A stretch of 64,000 bases of DNA from Hybos culiciformis (Eukaryota > Arthropoda > Insecta > Diptera > Hybotidae). The DNA is taken from contig OZ023273.1 of the NCBI GenBank assembly GCA_964007475.1, positions 88,204,841 through 88,268,840 of the forward strand, in the 5' to 3' direction. The notes beneath the pieces are model-generated. The model saw nothing but the letters and a program-made list of their open reading frames with translations. It had not been told where the DNA came from and made no database searches. The position numbers and the translations under genes are program-made. The first letter of the stretch is position 1, and every line of letters begins with the position of its first letter. Positions 20,673 through 32,575 of this stretch are shown here, piece by piece.

Positions 20673-22024
20673 ATGGTTCATGAAGAAACATTTGTGCAGA
20701 TATTTTTTAATAGTGAAAAAAGAAAAAAATTTGTTTTAGTAAAAAAACATAGTGACGACGAAACTGAATTCGGATTTAAAGATTTTTTGCAGTCAGGTAA
20801 GTAATTATTTATTTAAATTAAAAAATGGAAGCTCACATTTTTCCCTTCACTGTTGTTTCACATAATTCCTAACAAAATTAATAAATCAATAAATTTTTTT
20901 GATCAGTAGATTCATAAGAGAGTTTATTATACTTTGAAATAAAAATGTAAAAAATCATTGATTCTTAATTAAAAATTTAGTATTTGATAAAATGATTTTT
21001 ATATTAAAGTATTAATTTATTTAAAAATCTAATTATTTTCTTTATTAAAGTACTACTTTTTAAAGCAGACAGATCTCATATTTTTAAAGCAGATCTCTAC
21101 CGAGCAGAGTATCATTTCATGCAATCACACTTGCATATTTAAACTTGCATATTTAAAAAATTTTATCAAAAATTAAAAGAATGTTTTCCTTTTTATTCTG
21201 AATCCTGAATTGGTAAAATAAAATCATACTTTAAAAGTTGAAATTATTAAAATTAATTTTTTTTTATTTTAGATAACTTTCGATTTTAGTTTATTTTACC
21301 CTAAAAATAATGTTAGTTTTTCTAAAAAGTGGATAAAGACAGAAAACAATATTGACAGTGTGTTGGAATCGAAAGGCATTTTATTTGAAGACGCATTGGT
21401 TATAGGTTTGTACATTAAAATTAACTTTATTATTCATTGATTTTAAATTATATTTTATCATTTTTTCACAGATTTTCCAGAAAATATAAAATGTTTTTTA
21501 AAATTATTGAAATTGCTTCCTCCAAAAAGTGGACGTAAAATAACATCGAAGGCAAATTTTACTCAAGCTGTAAAAAAATTTGTGGTTTTTCAAACATACA
21601 ACGTAACATTAAGTGAAATCAAATTGGAATCCAATCAGCCTTTGCTTATTTTGTTAGGACCAAACGAAAAGGAAATAAGTCAATATCTTTTATATTTCGA
21701 TCGTGAGATTATTCCTCTTCCTTCTCATTGGAGTTTCCTGTCGGCTTTCGACGTATATTTAAAATCATTCTACTTATTAATATTAACTTTGATAATGATT
21801 TAAAAAATTTCCTATCATATATTGCCAAGCACTTTTATGGTTTTATCGAAATCAATGAAACTTCGAGAATGAAGGAAATATTCAATTCGTTTGAAAACAT
21901 TGAAAAAAAGTTAATTTTTTTAAAACTTTTTGTTTTTATTACAATTTCATACTTTTTTTCGAACAAAATATTTTTTTTCCTTTATACGTATGTGATATAT
22001 CTAGTAAGATATAAAATAATTTAA
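20673..22024 (+). pseudogene. decayed multi-exon gene, family not recognised
   Basis: Three exon-like blocks follow one another. Exon 1, 20673-20796, opens with ATG and ends at a strong donor G|GTAAGT. Exon 2, about 21273-21405, lies between TTTTAG and GT and is open in one frame. Exon 3 starts after a TTTTTTCACAG acceptor at 21472 and continues the exon 2 frame exactly (phase 1), encoding a basic segment with LPPKSGRKITSKANFTQAVK. The phase of exon 1 does not fit exon 2, and exon 3 shifts frame near 21770 (the coding sense moves from the frame ending at 21803 to the one ending at 22024). I read this as a broken gene, possibly of a repetitive insect family; no function is claimed. Confidence 0.5.
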
Positions 22025-22305
22025 ATTAAAAATTGAAGTGACTTAATTATTTTTTTATACTCGTAAGCAATTATTAGAATTTATTTTATTTTAATTGATA
22101 TATTTATAATGTGATAAGATGCCATATTTTTTTATTAATTTCTAAACATTAAACAAATTGTAGAACAATTTTTAATTTATTAATATTTAAAGAACATTTA
22201 AATCATTTTCAAAGTTAGGTTAACCTGATTTAGTTATTTTTAAATCATAATATTATATACTTAGATATATATTTTTAATATCATTCTAAAAATAAGTTCA
22301 ACAAA

Positions 22306-22684
22306 ATGGATTTCATTTGTTATTTATGCAATGATAAATCAAATAAAGTTGATATTATTATTAGGCATTTAAAAAAAAGCACCTCGTGAGAGAAAACAAG
22401 AGTTTAATATTAAATTGCATAGTATCACTATGTAAGCGAATATTTCGAACATATTCAGGTCTTAAAAAGAAAACTGCAGTATGCTCTTACGTCAAATTGA
22501 AAAACAAATTATTGTTAGAAACGTTAAAACGTTAAAATTCTGTGAAAAATATGTTAGTTATAAGATTGAAGAATCTAATGAATTTGTTCTAGTAAGGCTT
22601 AATGCTCTTCTAAACAAAGAAACATTTAATATATGTAATTTAGATAATAAGAAATATATTATTTCAAAACAAAAAATTTATTGA
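22306..22684 (+). pseudogene. decayed C2H2-zinc-finger-like exon pair
   Basis: An ATG at 22306 starts a frame with CYLCNDKSNKVDIIIRHLKK, the spacing of a C2H2 finger (C-X2-C-X12-H), which then hits a stop. Another frame continues with CIVSLCKRIFRTYSGLKK, resembling a second finger. 22481-22684 is open and gives FCEKYVSYKIEESNEFVLV, which I cannot assign. A frameshift separates the fingers from each other. It may belong with the exons at 20.7-22.0 kb, or be its own relic. Confidence 0.4.
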
Positions 22685-22914
22685 TCTAAGATTTTTGTAA
22701 GTGATAAAAATTTTCTATTAAAAATAAAGTGCCTACATTAGTTCAAAACGTTCTATTTTTATAACAATGTCGTTTTTTACGGTTTTTCAGAATTAATATT
22801 ATATTCATTTCAGATTTTTATTTTACTGCAAAATGCTGCAATTATTTAGGATAGAGAGTTTAATTATTTAGGATTGAGAGTTTAAATAATAATAATAAAA
22901 AAAATATTATATAT

Positions 22915-23540
22915 AGGAGCAGCATTGGTGAAACTGAAAAAATATTTTAATAAGATTTGTGTAAAATTCAAAAACAAATTATTCAAATACATTAAACGCT
23001 TTTTTTAAATATATAAAACTAGTGTTCTATTTCATTAAAATCACTAGTGAAATTGAAAAATGCATTATGCATTTTCAGATTAATCTTAATCAAATTGAAC
23101 AAATTTATAACTAGAGTGGGTGACACTGAATAAAATTTTAAGTTAATTACATAAAATATTGGTGAACTACAAAAAATAATGATTCAATTAGTTCAAAAAT
23201 TTTGGTGAAATTGAATAATTTTTAATCAAAATTCACCAAAATATTTGTTTAATTGAAAGAAATATTATTCTTTTTCGAAAATGGGATTGGTGAAACTGAA
23301 TAAAATTATATGCAACATAATGACAAATTTTGATAAAATTGAAAAGAAATTTATTCAAATTTATTATCAACTTTGGTTAAATTGAAAAACATTTATTTGA
23401 TTTTTAAAAATTATTTGTGAAATTTAAGCAAAAACTTAATTCAATTTTACCTAAATTTCAGTGAAATTTAAAAAAGTTTTAGATAATTTCATAAAAAGCA
23501 TTGATGGAACTGAATAAAATATTTTTCAATTTTATTTAAA
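22915..23540. repeat. strongly diverged ~60-bp tandem repeat, TTGGTGAAATTGAATAAAA core
   Basis: About ten blocks of the type GGTGAAACTGAAAAAAT, AGTGAAATTGAAAAATG, GGTGACACTGAATAAAA and GGTGAAATTGAATAATT follow at about 50-70 bp. No coding frame is shared across them, so this is a decayed satellite rather than a repeat protein. Confidence 0.55.
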
Positions 23541-23689
23541 ATTTTGAAGAATTTTACTAATTGAAGAATTTTCCATAAAAAAACAAAAAATCAATATTTT
23601 TTTTAAATTAATTTATTTATTTTGTCCATTTAATGAAATTGTTCTTTTAAAGGTGCTAAAATTTTTGGTGGATGCTAGGTGAAAAATTT

Positions 23690-24096
23690 TTTTTTCAAAT
23701 TCATACACAGATTTTTAACCGTGTACCTTACCAAAAATTATGGGTAGGGAGCTACGGTTAGGTCGTGCCGGCTCAAATATACAAAAAAAAATTTTTTTTT
23801 TTCAAAATAGGTAGCTCCGGTAAAATAAAGATTATCAACCGAAAAATTTTTGGGCAGGGAGCTACGGTTAGGTCGTGTCGGCTTAAAATATACAAAAATC
23901 ACAAGAAGCAGTCATAAGAACCGCTGAAAGAAGTTAATGCTTAAAAACTTTAAACTATGAAATAGCAACGGCTACAAATAATGGACTGATGGACTGAGTT
24001 TTATTTCAATTTACTTTTTGTACTGAGCAGTACATTATTTGTAACCACTGTTACTTCATAGTTTAAAGCTTTTATGACTGCTTCGTGTTTTTTTTT
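23690..24096. mobile_element. hairpin-array element, copy 1 (partial)
   Basis: One and a half units of the ~108-bp repeat (GGGAGCTACGGTTAGGTCG at 23743 and again near 23850) are followed by an imperfect palindrome at 23893-24096. Its arms begin CAAGAAGCAGTCATAA and end TTATGACTGCTTCGTG, and share AACTATGAAATAG/CTTCATAGTTT blocks. Same layout, in opposite orientation, as the copy at 47.5-48.5 kb. Confidence 0.75.
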
Positions 24097-24770
24097 ATAA
24101 AAACACGTAATGTGCCATTTCGGTTTTTTTTATTGGTTTTTGACGGTATAGTGCAGTTTCAGCCAAATCGGTAGGGTTCACTTTAACCAAAGCAAAAATT
24201 TAAAAAAAAATTAAATGATACCCTTCCTTTTTTCATGGAATTAAAAAAATTCAATTTTTTTTTTCTTAATTTCAATAAATTTTTCATAAATATTTTTTTT
24301 TATTAAAATCCTTCTAAATGCTTTTAATATTCACTGTGTTTGAACAGAGCAACGAAAATTTCAATTTACTATCAAAATTACAAACAAAATAGCTTGTAAG
24401 AAAATTATTACAAGAGGTTAAGATTACAAGTGAGAAATTGTAAGTGTTTTTGAAATCATACATTCAGTTGCAAGCTTTAAGTTAATTAATTAGTTGATTA
24501 ATTTGTAAATTTATTAGTAAATTTATGTATAGATACTAATTAATTATTTGTTTCATTTAAAAAAGATAAACATGATTGCCCCTTATTGAAAATCGAACGA
24601 TTCTTTGGATCCGCGATACATACTATGTGATGGTAAATTGGATTTTTTTTTTCAAATATTAAAGAAATATAATAGATTAAATTGTAAAATCGTCATCATC
24701 ATCATGTTAGAATGATGTGAAAACAAATAAACCAAATTGCATAAAAATATGTGCTCATTAAGCATTAAAT
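24097..24770. other. AT-rich non-coding, nothing recognised
   Basis: No ORF or motif beyond a short CATCATCATCAT run at 24695. Confidence 0.5.
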
Positions 24771-25184
24771 ATATGAGCCGTTTATTTTGAAAGTGGTTTA
24801 AGTCCATTTTCCAAAAAAAAAAAGTTAATGATCACAATAAACACAATCCTATATATTCTTTTTATTTTAAAACAATTTTAGTCAAGTATCATTAAAATCG
24901 CTTTGATTTTGACACTTGAAAATTAGCTTATGGAATTATTAATGTATGTAAAAAATTCTTTTTAAGTATACTTTTAATATATCAGTAGGACGATTACAGC
25001 GTATTTATATAATGATTATAAAAGGTATTATATTTTATAATCTAACATGTTTAAGATCATAAAAACATGAAAGCAACTTAATACCAGTTACCAATATTTT
25101 TAAATCAATTCAAATACAAACCTTTAAATATCTCAATACAAAAACAAATGGACTTAAACCACTTTCAAAATAAACGGCTCATAT
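24771..25184. mobile_element. MITE with perfect 39-bp terminal inverted repeats
   Basis: 24771-24809 and 25146-25184 are exact reverse complements (ATATGAGCCGTTTATTTTGA...). The 336-bp interior has no ORF. The last three bases on each side could be a duplicated ATA/TAT target. Identity of the ends implies recent activity. Confidence 0.85.
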
Positions 25185-25894
25185 GTATTATGCATGTAAA
25201 AATTTAAAATATAATAGTGATGTCTATTTAGGGTCGAATGCCCCTTTATTGTTAGTTTAAGGAATTTACGTTGTTTAAAGTGATATTTTAAAGAAGCTAC
25301 GTAACTACATACAAATGTTCTCTTACGAAAATATAATTTCGTCTGCTGAGAAATGAAACAACGTATGATATTTATACGTCGTTATTAGATAATAGCACCA
25401 CTCGATTCCTCGTACTCGATTTTATAAGTAGATACAACTACTTTGCAATATTGTTAATGTTGATTAAAATGTGTTTTTTAGATGAAAATTTTATGTTACT
25501 TGATATTTTTCCATACGTTTTTTTTTATTTTCAAATCTTTAAACTCAAATTACTCGAAACTATACTTTTCATTATACGTTGTTTCATTTCTGAACAGACG
25601 CAGACGATTTGACCTATTTTAAAGAAATTCTGATCCCCGAATTAACGCTTGCAATTAAAAAAATTCTTAAAATTTTACCTTTTTAAAAATATTGCAATTT
25701 TATCCACTTATTGTTAGTATGTCCCACTTATTGTTTGAAAATGTGCCACTTATTGTTAGTCATATTTTTTATATAATTTAAATAATTTATACACAAATAC
25801 ACTTTATTTTACTAAATCCATAAATTTTATTAATTTAAAAAAAAAAAAAAAATATTGAGCAACAAATCAAACTAATTTTAATAAGTTCAAAAAT

Positions 25895-26169
25895 AATTTT
25901 CTATTAGATAAAAGAACCTGGTAGTTCAAAACTTTCGAAATTGGACACGACATCGGACTTAATAATTTCGATTATTTCAGATTTTATTTGTTCAGTTTTT
26001 AGTAATTTTTATTTTTTTGTTTGTTCTTTTAGTTTTTGGTTTTTCCTTTTTAGTTAAATTTTCATTAATATTCTTCTCTTTACTTTCGTTTTTTTAGTTT
26101 TTCTTCAGCTTTTTTTTGTTTCTTTTCATTAATAATTTTCTTTTTCAGCTGGATCTAAATTTTTCTTTC
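25895..26169 (-). pseudogene. lysine-rich C-terminal tail of the pogo-like transposase (probable)
   Basis: Minus-strand translation is rich in K, E and R (KKEKPKTKRTNKKIK) and ends shortly after an ELPGSFI-like stretch. Pogo/JERKY-type transposases commonly end in such a basic tail. It is separated from the DDE part by the inserted hairpin-array element. Assignment is by position and composition only. Confidence 0.4.
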
Positions 26170-26872
26170 AGTTTTTTGAAGTTTATACTTCTTAAGAGCG
26201 TTGTATGATATAATTGAGTAATTCTGTAGGGGGTAAAAATTATTGTACTCATTCGAATTTCGAGTTCGAAAAAAAGAGACATGCTGTACCGTTTACTCAA
26301 AAAAATGAGTCCACTCAATAATCATTTGTTATTTATAAAAACAAAATAATTTGGCGTGACAAATTTAAATTCAAATTATTTTTAAAAATCTTTCGTTTAT
26401 AAATTATTTAAAACTAAAATTTTTTTTTCAAATTAGGTAGTTCAATAATTATTTGTCATTTATAAAAACAAAATAATTTGGCGCGAAAAATTTAAATTCA
26501 AATTATTTTTTAAAAATCTTTCGTTTACAAATTATTTAAAAACTAAAATTTATTTTTCAAAATAGGTAGGTCCGGTGAAATAAAGATTACCTGCCGAAAA
26601 ATTTTTGGGCAGGGAGCTACGGTTAGGTCAGGCCGGCTCAAAATATAAAAAAAATTTTTTTTTTTTTTAAATAGGTAGCTCCGGTGAAATAAAGATTACC
26701 TGCCGAAAAAATTTTGGGCAGGGAGCTACGGTTAGGTCGTGCCGGCTCAAAATATTAAAAAAAATTTTTTTTTTCAAAATAGGTAGCTCCGGTGAAATAA
26801 GTATTACCTGCCGAAAAATTTTTGGGCAGGGAGCTACGGTTAGGTCGTGCCCACACAAAATATGCAAAAAAA
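26170..26872 (-). mobile_element. hairpin-array element, copy 2
   Basis: Begins with GAAGTTTATACTTCTT and GTTGTATGATATAATTGAG, shared in reverse with 48380-48525. Then come two ~120-bp units with AATAATTTGGCG, and three 108-109-bp units starting at 26564, 26673 and 26781. Each unit contains GTAGCTCC...GGAGCTAC enclosing CTGCC-AAAAATTTTT-GGCAG, a strong nested hairpin. The palindromic end seen in copies 1 and 3 is absent. No ORF belongs to it. Confidence 0.8.
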
Positions 26873-27417
26873 AGAGGCTCTTGATCTACCGGTAATCGAT
26901 TGTTGATCATTTTGATCGAATTTTTCGAGTTGGACATTTTGATTCTTAAATTCGGATTCAAGCAACTTATCGCGATTCTTACTATCTTGATATTTATTAA
27001 ATATATTTACCCAAAAATAATAAAGGTAAGATGCTTTCTGATCAAGATTCCAATATCTACTACTTTTTTGCACATTTTTAAATTGTTCAAGTAAATTTTC
27101 ATCAATGTTTTCGTCAAAAATTTTAGATGATCCGCAATATAACAGGTTCCCCTTTTTTTTTTAGATTCATTTTCCCTGACTTTCCCTGATTTTCCAGAGA
27201 AAAAAATTTTTTTTTCCAGAACTAATCAATCAGTTTTAGAAAATTTAACAAAAACATTTTTTTTTGTCTGTATACAATTATTTACATATATGTACATATC
27301 GTCGAATTTAAATGTCGTATGTAGATTTCGTCAATTTTAGGATTATGATAATTTCTAAAAAATTTTAAGGCTTCGAGGAAATTTCGTAGCTGGGTAATTG
27401 TTATCCACATAGGACCA

Positions 27418-27485
27418 CATAGGACCAAATACAGCCACATCCCAAAAATTTTTTTTCACATAGGACCAAATACAGCCACATCCCA
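27418..27485. repeat. short tandem duplication CACATAGGACCAAATACAGC
   Basis: A 29-bp block CACATAGGACCAAATACAGC... occurs twice about 40 bp apart, preceded by a partial third copy. Confidence 0.7.
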
Positions 27486-27629
27486 AGGCTGTAAGATATG
27501 TGTAGCGTTTGGAAAAAGTGATATTAGGATTATTTTATTTTCTGAACAAAAATTTCTTACTTCTAAGGACAAATGTGACTGATGACCATCTAAAAATACA
27601 ATAACAGGAAACTGTGTGTCGGAAAGAAG

Positions 27630-28816
27630 ATATTTGAAATGTATTCAAAAAAAAGTTTCGCTAGTCATCCAACCACTTTGGCTTATTCCAATCCCCCAAT
27701 TTGGAGGTGCAATCTGAATTAATGAATTTGGTAATCTAGAATATTTGTATATTGTCAAAGGTGGCGCAAATTGACCTAATGCATTAACAGCAAACAATGT
27801 AGTTATATTTTCTTTGTCACTGTTTTTGGACTCATCATAAACTTGTTTGCCTTTAGGTCCAATTATTAAACCTGCAGATGAAGTTAATGAAAAGCTAGTT
27901 TCATCCATATTAAATACTCTATCAGGGTGATCAAGAATTTCAAAATTTCCTTCTAATTGAATTTTTATTTTTGAAAACCAATCTCGTATTTTTGTTTCTG
28001 TTACTGTCCCTCTTTATTTATGTACTAGAAAAAAGCCTGCACAGAAAAAATAATGCAAGCCTAGCCTAGTAACTATGCGTTGATTTTTGTCATTTCGAAA
28101 AGAATGCTTTTATTTTTTTATTGATACGCCTTGATTTTTTTTGTTTACATTTTAAAGTTTTTATCAAAGTACGCCTTGCATAGTCATTCGATTATATTAT
28201 TTATTATTTACGTTTAAAAAATAAATAGAGGAAAGTGCCAACACTGTCAAGGTCGTTTAAGAGGTGAGTTCACATTTTATTATATTAGATTCAGATTTTT
28301 TATATGAAATTTCTGGATGGGGATTCATAAATTTCTTGAACCATTTTTGGCCAGGTATGCCTTTTATAAACTCTGTTTTTAAATTGAATTTATTCACCAT
28401 TTGCTTAACAGATGTTATAAGCCCTTATTTGTTAATAGGAAATCCCATACTTGCACACTTTAAATAGCCAGTCTACTAATATTTCTGACTAATTTCCTAA
28501 AATTGAATCGAATCCTCCATGTCCTTTATATTCGATTGGACATTCACCTTTTATTTTATAAAGGAGCGTAGTGTATAGAACAAGAATTTTTTACTCGCTT
28601 CAAAAGCCGACATTCCATTTTTTAAGGCTGCAATGCAATAGCACTTTCTAACGAAACTCTGCTGTATCGACATCGTTTTTTTTCTCCAAAAGCGGTTTTT
28701 GGTTTTCGTTTTGGAGCTATTCTAGTAATTAAACCTAAAAAGCGAAATAAAAAATTGATCCCTCTTATTGTTTCATGCAAAAAACGAGGAAAACAATTTT
28801 TTTTTAAAACTGACAA
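27630..28816 (-). pseudogene. pogo-like DDE transposase with CENP-B-type DNA-binding region, broken
   Basis: From the N-terminal end on the minus strand: a psq-like helix-turn-helix region around 28780-28560 (YSRVSLESAIALQ, then NGMSAFEASKKF in a shifted frame); a CENP-B-type domain around 28500-28270 ending GQKWFKKFMNPHPEISYKKS; and the start of the DDE endonuclease at 28000-27645 with NMDETSFSLTSSA, where D is the first catalytic residue, and the KGKQVY...NITTLFAVNA block. Stops and frameshifts lie between blocks and the remaining DDE part is missing or scrambled. Known role of the family: cut-and-paste transposition at TA. Confidence 0.8.
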
Positions 28817-29239
28817 TTAAGTCTTTAAATGTAATGTTTTCACTTACTTTTTATCACAAAAAAACTGAAATTTTAGTAACTGCCAAATATTAATAATTTA
28901 ATTTTAATCCGGTTGTTACAAATCTATTAAAAAATTTACTAAAAAAATCAAATCTATTAATTAAATAAAAAATTTTGACCACACCTCCGATAAACGCGTT
29001 TTTTACTGAGGTGAATTTTTTTTTAAAACTTTCCACCAGACTAAAATGTTAACACTGATAACGGAAATAACTTCCATGTTTAAAAACATAAGTCGCAGTA
29101 AAGAAAAGGTTCCAAATTAAGCTTTTTTCAACGTACTAACAATAAGAGGGTGTATAACAATAAGTAGGCATTCGACCTAAATATATAATTTAAAAAATAT
29201 TTTTTTGCATTTAAAAAATATAGATACATAAACATAATT

Positions 29240-29560
29240 TCTTATACGGGAGATGGAAATAAGGCCGCGTGAAATAAGGCTGGGACGACTTTTTATTGCG
29301 ATCTTATTTCATTGTGAAAAATTAAATGAGACCGCAACAAAAATCTTCGTGGCCTTATTACATTTTGAAAAATACTCTCGGCCTTGCTGCCCCCTCCCCT
29401 GCGTGCTTGCCTCTCGCAGCCTTATTTCATTTATAAAAATGAAATTAGCCCTCCGAAATTTTTTTTTTGTCGCGGTATTATTTCATTTTTAAAAATGAAA
29501 TAAGGCCTTGAGGATTTTTTGCGGTCTTATTTTATTTTTCAAAATTAATGACATTAGACC
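29240..29560. repeat. inverted tandem repeats of TTATTTCATTTT(N)AAAATGAAATAAGG
   Basis: Four to five palindromic blocks built from GAAATAAGGCC and its complement alternate with short GC-richer spacers such as CGCGGT. The most complete is near 29470-29503 (TATTTCATTTTTAAAAATGAAATA). Probably a MITE made of serial hairpins; outer borders not resolved. Confidence 0.55.
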
Positions 29561-30894
29561 TCCAAAAATGTTTTAAATATTTAATAAATTGGTTTTTTGT
29601 ATATATAATTTTATTTTATTTTTCAAAAAACATTTTAAATAAATAAACTGTTAATTCGAAATTTTTGATCGGATGAAAAATTCCAGAATACCAATAAATA
29701 ATTTTTTATCAAGATAGGTATCATTCGGGTTCTTGAAAAGAAAGGTGTAAAAAAAGTATTTGATTGAATGACTTTAGTATTACACTGCAGAACAAATTTC
29801 AACTTCATGGATGCTCCAGAGACCTCACTATGATTTTTTGAATGCTTACCCAAAAATAAGTCAAAAATGATATTTGGTTCGTTTGCATCAGATCGAATTC
29901 TTTTTTTATGGACCAATTTCAGTTTTTCATAGTTTTTGAGGTACATATTTCTACATTTTTACTCATAAGTCAGTAACATTTCTTCGAAACATCATTTACT
30001 TTATACCAATGGCAAGCTGTTGAAATTACCTTTTCAACGACATAAATATCATTAAAATCGACCAAGCATATCAAATTTTATCAGTCATAATAATGCTCAA
30101 TTTAAGAAAAAAAGCAGTCTGGTCACTTTTTCAACCATTAAAGGCATTGTAACTCATCGAAATATTATTATAAATTTTTAGTTCATTAGCTTACAGAAGA
30201 CAATCTCACCTTTCATTTGGCACATAAACATTGATGATCGGTTGAAAATTTCGAAATCTGTAGACATTTATCCAACATAGTCAATTTCAAGTCGCAAAGG
30301 AATATTTATACTGAAAATTTGGTGCAATACTAAAATTAAGATTTCTCGACTATTTCTGAACCGATTTTAAATTATCAAAATGCATTCTAATTCTGTTGGA
30401 ATGAATTCAAAAATCCTTCATAGATGGCGCTACAAGTCATATGTATACTTCATAAAAACCCATAATTTTAAAAATTGATAACTTTTGATAGAAATAACCG
30501 CTTTAGACGTTTAGACATGCAAATAAAAGGTATTGAATTAAGCTTTTGAAATTATGTAAAACTTGAAAAATTTCTGTGTTCTATGACTATAGAAAAAATA
30601 ACATTATTTTCTTGTTTTGAGATTTTGAAAAGTGTGGGATAAAAAAAAATTTTAAATTATTTTTTTTAAAGCTTAGTTAGACTGTCCTTTAAAACATATG
30701 AATTATTTAGAGATGTATCACGAATAGTTTTCGGTACACTTAACATACCCTGAAAGTTTCATTTAAAACGGAAGGGGTTTTGGCTTGTACGCGCTGATAT
30801 ATTAAAAATGTTAACACTTTTCATTTAAAAATACTCAAAATGTTGATGTTTGTTTTTGACCAGTATTTAGAGAATACATAATATTACACATATA
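29561..30894. other. non-coding, slightly less AT-rich; no gene recognised
   Basis: The 103-residue minus ORF at 29635-29946 shows no family motif. The segment 29950-30890 reads like ancient unique or repeat DNA without inverted ends. Confidence 0.45.
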
Positions 30895-31536
30895 CCTATA
30901 ACCAGGCCCGGCTCGTGGTTTTTTTTTGTGTGTGTGCAAGGAATGATTGGCGCCTTTGAAAAAGTTTTCAATTAGATACTCAAAGGCTACAAAAAGCAAA
31001 CACTAGTTAAATTCCATTTTTCTTGCCCGAAGTAATTTTTGATCAGTTTTAATTTTGGAAAAGTTGTCTCACCTTTAGCAACTGAAACGGGTAAAGTTAG
31101 TAATACCACAAAGTAAGCATAAATAAGAGAAATTCATTTTATACAAAAAATTCATATTAAAAAAACTAAACAAAAAATGTCGGTCTATATGAAATCACTA
31201 TCCCAATTGTCGGTAATATGGTGTTCGCATTAGGAGAATATTTGTGGAATATGCTGTTTTCCGGAATATTTCAGGAATATGAACTGGATTTTTCATATAA
31301 AAAATATTCCGGAATTTGTATATTCCACTTTTATATTCCAGTTTGTCAAGTTTGAAATTCTACATTAGTTACTTTCACTCACTTTTTGAAATTTTGTTAT
31401 AGTTGCCAACAATTTTTTTTTGTCAAATTCGAGTCAAAATGAAGAAAAAACAAAATAAAATTGATAAAAAGCGAGATAAAAAGTCAAAATTTTGAACAAC
31501 AAACATTTTTTCTCTTTCTCAATTGTTTTTTATACA

Positions 31537-32575
31537 CAGTTCCGGATTTACCTATAGGCAATTTAGGCAATTGCCTAAGGCGCACAATTTGGGAAAGGCG
31601 CAAAAATGAAAAAAATATTCATTAATTTACTAAAAAAAAAATTTTTTGTATTATCATCGAATGTTAGCTTATTATTCTTTTTGTGTAGAAAAGGATAATT
31701 TAAAAAAAAATTCTCGCGAAAAACCAAATTGCATAGTTTTTACAAATTCTAAATAAAAAATTGGCCTTGGAATTGAAGTTTTTCTCACCCAAAATATTGC
31801 AATTTTTTTTTCTCGCGAAAAACAAAGTTGCATAATTTTTTAAAAATTCTAAATGGAAATTGATCTAGAACTGATTTTTTTTCCCACCAAATTTGAATTT
31901 TTTTCTCATGAAATTTTCAATTTTCGATTTTTTTTAAATTCTAGATAAATTTTGTTTTTCAAACAAAAAATTTATTTTATTTTCAAATAAGATTATTTTA
32001 GCACCCAGTTAAGTTACTATCTTTTTAAACGTTAAATAAATATAAAAATAAAATGAAGAAGCAGAAATTGAGTGGAAGCCAATTTAAAAAGCTTAGAGAG
32101 CAGAAAGAAGAGGGTTTACGGAAAAATACCAAAATTGTTAATTATTTCCAAAAAAATATTACAGAAGTTCAGAATATTGAAACCATATCTCAGCCAAATG
32201 AAAAAGATCCTGATAATGAAAATTCAGAAAATGGTGAAAATCCAATAGTAGAACTCGAACCTGTACTAATTATAAAGGATCAAACAAGTAGTGATCCAGG
32301 TGAGTGGAATATTAACAGTGATACTTTTGAATTTATTGGGCGATGAAAAACTGAATGCTTTTACAATTTTAGCAATAGAAAATAATATGTTACAAAATAT
32401 AACGTTTGCAGAAATATTTGAAGATTTTATTAAAGTGAAATTAAGAAGAAAATTTTAATAAATAACTGTAACAGACATAATTGTTTTAATTTCTGTTAAA
32501 TAAATATTATATTACTTTTCAGGGCGCAGTTTACACAAATTGCCTACGGCGCAAAACGACTTAGATCCGGGCCTG
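31537..32575 (+). mobile_element. innermost hAT transposon, internally deleted, 1.04 kb
   Basis: CAGTTCCGGATTTA at the left pairs with CAGGCCCGGATCTA from the right; a GCCTAAGGCGC/GCGCCGTAGGC stretch follows. A perfect 8-bp duplication TTTATACA flanks it (31529-31536 and 32576-32583). It holds the first and last parts of a hAT transposase but not the catalytic middle, the usual form of a non-autonomous deletion derivative. Confidence 0.92.
32053..32458 (+). pseudogene. hAT transposase, N- and C-terminal ends fused by internal deletion
   Basis: The first 97 codons (32053-32346) begin KKQKLSGSQFKKLREQKEE, the basic start typical of the ZMYM1-like hAT group. After a frame change, 32342-32458 gives LNAFTILAIENNMLQ and FEDFIKVKLRRKF, matching that group's conserved C-terminus (LAILSIEN...FA-KARR). 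The DNA-binding zinc finger and RNase H-like catalytic core are absent. The product cannot transpose anything; the ORF is a relic that shows the element's origin. Confidence 0.8.

Larger units (their letters stand above)
25226..29186 (-). mobile_element. pogo/Tigger-like DNA transposon, decayed, about 4 kb
   Basis: Both ends read (T)ATTTAG(G)GTCGAATGCC inward and then contain CACTTATTGTTAG-type subterminal repeats (25690-25765; 29120-29160). A decayed pogo-type transposase lies between on the minus strand. A hairpin-array element (26170-26872) has inserted into it. TA flanks the left end, in keeping with Tc1/mariner/pogo insertion, though the duplication is not clean. Confidence 0.7.
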
